Source: Blastopirellula marina
GTDB taxonomy: Bacteria > Planctomycetota > Planctomycetia > Pirellulales > Pirellulaceae
Length of the DNA stretch: 64,000 bases
Direction: 5' to 3'
Assembly: GCF_002967765.1 (NCBI RefSeq)
Contig: NZ_PUHY01000006.1
Span: forward strand, 310,001-374,000
This document shows positions 62,093 through 64,000 of this stretch, piece after piece. The position numbers and the translations under genes were made by a program. The notes below the pieces were generated by a model. The model had not been told where the DNA came from and did no database searches. It saw nothing but the letters and a program-made list of their open reading frames with translations. Each line of letters opens with the position of its first letter. Within the stretch, counting starts at the first letter, position 1.

Positions 62093-63037
62093 ATGCTTTC
62101 TTACCACGAACAACTTACCCTTCGCCTAGCCGCCGGAATCGGTGAACTGGACGAAGCAGTCCGCACTCGGCATATCGAGTTCCTGCTGGGCAAGCAGCAG
62201 CCTGATGGGGGCTTTGCTGGAAGAGAAGGCGCAAGCGACCTCTATTACACCAGCTTTGGCCTACGTAGCTTGGCGATCCTTGGGGAACTGCATGGAGAAG
62301 TTGCCCAGCGTAGTGCCGAGTTCCTTCAAACCAAGCTATCGGGGCACGAATCGGTCGTCGACTTCCTTTCGCTGATCTACGGAGCCAAACTGCTGGAAAC
62401 GGCAGCCGGGATCGACCTCTTTGCTCAAGCTCCGGAGGGCTGGCAGCAAACCGTTGCCGAAACCTTGAATAGCTTACGGCGTGACGACGGCGGTTATGCT
62501 AAGGGCCCCGAAGGAATGGCCAGCAGCACGTACCACACGTTCCTGGTGCTGTTATGCTTACAACTGATTGAACAACCGATCCCTGATCCGCAGTCGATGG
62601 TCAAGTTCCTGCTTTCGCAAGAGTCGGAAGAAGGAGGCTTTCGCGAGATTCGCGCCAGCAAACGGGCCGGTACCAATCCAACCGCTGCCGCAATCGGCGC
62701 ACTGCGAATTCTAGATGCCCTGACGGAAGAGATCATCGAAGGAACTCTCGACTTTTTGGTCGAGATGCAGAACGATGAAGGGGGACTGCGGGCCAACACC
62801 CGAATACCGATTGCCGATGTGCTAAGCACATTCACTGGTATGCTCACCCTGACTGACCTGGCGGCATTCGACGAGATCGACCAAGACGCAGCCCTGCGAT
62901 ATGTTCGTAGTCTCGAACAACCCAACGGCGGCTTCTTCGGTGCGGCCTGGGATGAGGTTGCAGACGTGGAATACACGTTTTATGGTTTGGGTAGCCTCGC
63001 CCTATTGCACACCCCAAGCGACTTCCAACTGGATTAA
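62093..63037 (+). CDS. prenyltransferase/squalene-cyclase repeat protein
   Basis: 314-residue all-helical protein with six-hairpin-type repeats like the beta subunit of protein geranylgeranyl transferases: QQPDGGFAGREGASDLYYTSFGLRSL, RDDGGYAKGPEGMASSTYHTFL, NDEGGLRANTRIPIADVLSTF and QPNGGFFGAAWDEVADVEYTFYGLGSLALL. The Asp-x-Cys zinc pair of true transferases is not seen, so a catalytic transferase role is doubtful. I chose the Met at 62093; a TTG at 62060 would overlap the thioesterase. It is seven bases before the ABC ATPase gene, so co-transcribed. Confidence 0.83.
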   Translation: MLSYHEQLTLRLAAGIGELDEAVRTRHIEFLLGKQQPDGGFAGREGASDLYYTSFGLRSLAILGELHGEVAQRSAEFLQTKLSGHESVVDFLSLIYGAKLLETAAGIDLFAQAPEGWQQTVAETLNSLRRDDGGYAKGPEGMASSTYHTFLVLLCLQLIEQPIPDPQSMVKFLLSQESEEGGFREIRASKRAGTNPTAAAIGALRILDALTEEIIEGTLDFLVEMQNDEGGLRANTRIPIADVLSTFTGMLTLTDLAAFDEIDQDAALRYVRSLEQPNGGFFGAAWDEVADVEYTFYGLGSLALLHTPSDFQLD

Positions 63038-63043
63038 CCCATC

Positions 63044-63736
63044 ATGGCGGACCTGGAAATCGAGAACCTGTCGAAGGAGTACCCCACGCGAGCCGAATCG
63101 CTGAAGGTGCTCAAAGACATTTCGCTGGAGCTTTCTCAAGGGGATAGTGCGGCAATCCTTGGCCCCAGCGGCTGCGGCAAAAGCACCTTGCTCTACTGCA
63201 TTGGCACGCTCGACACACCTACTTCTGGCAGCGTGAAACTGAACGGCCAATCCCCCTTTGCACTGAGCGAGACCGACTTGGCCAAGTTTCGCAGCCAGAA
63301 CATCGGCTTCATCTTTCAGGACCATCATCTGCTGCCACAGCTAACCGTTTTAGAGAATGTCCTCGTTCCGACACTCGCCGAAGGGAGTGCGACACCTAAG
63401 CAAATCGAGCGTGCTCGCATGCTGATCGAGCGAGTTGGGCTATCGCAGCGGATCGAACATCGCTCAGCGGAACTTTCCGGTGGTGAACGTCAACGCGTGG
63501 CAGTCGCCCGCAGCTTGATTCACGAGCCACTACTACTGCTGGCCGACGAACCGACCGGCAACCTCGACAAGACCAACGCCGAAGTGATCGGCAATCTACT
63601 GCTGGAACTTCAAAAGGAAGAAGGCACGATCCTGATCGTCGTAACCCATAGCCAAGAGCTGGCCGAGATCTTCCAGCGACGTTACCAACTGGACGATGGG
63701 AAGCTGCAACTGCAAAACGCAACCACTCAGGCCTAA
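63044..63736 (+). CDS. LolD/MacB-type ABC ATPase
   Basis: 230-residue ATPase of the MacB/LolD type. GPSGCGKST (about 40-48), FIFQDHHLLPQLTVLENVLVP, LSGGERQRVAVARSLI, LLLADEPTGNLD and VVTHSQEL are all present. With the FtsX-like permease that follows, it would power an envelope lipoprotein or export system. Same strand and close to the prenyltransferase-repeat gene. Confidence 0.94.
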   Translation: MADLEIENLSKEYPTRAESLKVLKDISLELSQGDSAAILGPSGCGKSTLLYCIGTLDTPTSGSVKLNGQSPFALSETDLAKFRSQNIGFIFQDHHLLPQLTVLENVLVPTLAEGSATPKQIERARMLIERVGLSQRIEHRSAELSGGERQRVAVARSLIHEPLLLLADEPTGNLDKTNAEVIGNLLLELQKEEGTILIVVTHSQELAEIFQRRYQLDDGKLQLQNATTQA

Positions 63737-63756
63737 CCGCGGAAAGGATCACTCCG

Positions 63757-64000
63757 ATGAATCGTTGGCGGTTAGTGCTGCGAAGTGCACAACAATTCTG
63801 GCAAACGAATCTGGCCGTGCTGCTGGGAGTCGCCGCAGCCACTGCGGTGCTAACCGGGGCGCTGATCATCGGCGATTCGGTACGTGGCAGCCTCCGCGAC
63901 CTGGCCATTTCGCGTCTGGGAAGTATCCAAGAAGTGCTGCTGGCAGATCGCTTCTTTCGCGTTTCCGTAGCCGAGCAAATCGCAGAGGAGAACGCTAACA
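63757..64000 (+). CDS. FtsX-like ABC permease, 5' part
   Basis: The first 81 codons of a MacB/LolC-type permease that continue past the window. A short cytoplasmic lead is followed by one membrane helix (NLAVLLGVAAATAVLTGALIIG, about 18-39) and the start of the periplasmic part. AAAGGA lies eight bases before the ATG at 63757. The sole partner of the ATPase just upstream. Confidence 0.87.
   Translation, partial: MNRWRLVLRSAQQFWQTNLAVLLGVAAATAVLTGALIIGDSVRGSLRDLAISRLGSIQEVLLADRFFRVSVAEQIAEENAN

Noticed and set aside
1-64000. CRISPR array, tRNA or rRNA genes
   Set aside because: No regular direct repeats with spacers, no tRNA-like T-arm/acceptor arrangement and no rRNA-like stretch was seen by eye; a tRNAscan or Infernal run would settle this.

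Overview
The window looks like chromosomal DNA of a planctomycete, most likely of the Pirellulaceae (Blastopirellula/Bremerella-like). This is inferred from protein families: a DUF1592-type cytochrome protein followed by a DUF1552 protein, a very large ThuA/dehydrogenase-like/HEAT/cytochrome c protein, a DUF1559-type protein, a BlaI/BlaR1 pair, a NagB fused to a PIG-L deacetylase, and a ThiE with a ThiD2-like N-terminal domain. Most genes are moderately GC-rich. Several accessory genes, notably at 5.98-6.71 kb and 52.4-54.0 kb, are visibly more AT-rich.

Layout. 0-5.9 kb: household and secreted genes (membrane protein, fasciclin-domain protein, sialidase-like propeller, RraA-like protein, IF-1-like S1 protein, carbonic anhydrase, acetyltransferase, methyltransferase). 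5.9-15.3 kb: an accessory region of single, mostly unknown genes, including two intact SUKH (SMI1/KNR4) proteins, pieces of two more, a toxin-tail/immunity-like pair, a decayed transposase and three copies of a ~250-bp element with inverted ends. 15.3-25 kb: an autoregulated-looking blaI-blaR1 pair, three tandem paralogous membrane proteins, thiE and clpC. 25.1-28.3 kb: a second accessory block (HEAT-like protein, unknown protein, SUKH, SUFU) carrying ends of the same repeat family. 28.4-43.5 kb: an OprB-like porin, acetyltransferases, PQQ-type propeller, DUF1559-type protein, isocitrate dehydrogenase, lpxK, and a translationally coupled ABC importer operon that ends in a histidine phosphatase. 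43.8-50.4 kb: the DUF1592/DUF1552 pair and a histidine kinase/sigma-54 response regulator pair. 50.5-64 kb: lexA with a candidate operator, a Flp-type pilin, an AraC-type HTH protein, an HTTM-like membrane protein, the NagB-PIG-L fusion, the giant ThuA protein, rpsR, a thioesterase, a prenyltransferase-repeat protein and the start of a LolD/MacB-type ABC system.

The most unusual part is the pair of accessory blocks. Immunity-type genes (SUKH, SUFU, a DUF6572-like protein, HEAT-like) lie one by one between copies or single ends of a repeat with GTGTCAGGACT / AGTCCTGACAC inverted termini. The repeat interior appears to retain the tail of a REP-associated (IS200-like) transposase gene. In two unrelated genes the repeat end supplies the stop codon, one SUKH gene exists as an intact copy plus a copy cut off at a repeat, and another SUKH gene sits between direct repeats. 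This suggests that immunity genes are gathered and shuffled by a transposase-derived short element; that reading is inference. No tRNA, rRNA, CRISPR array or integrase was seen.
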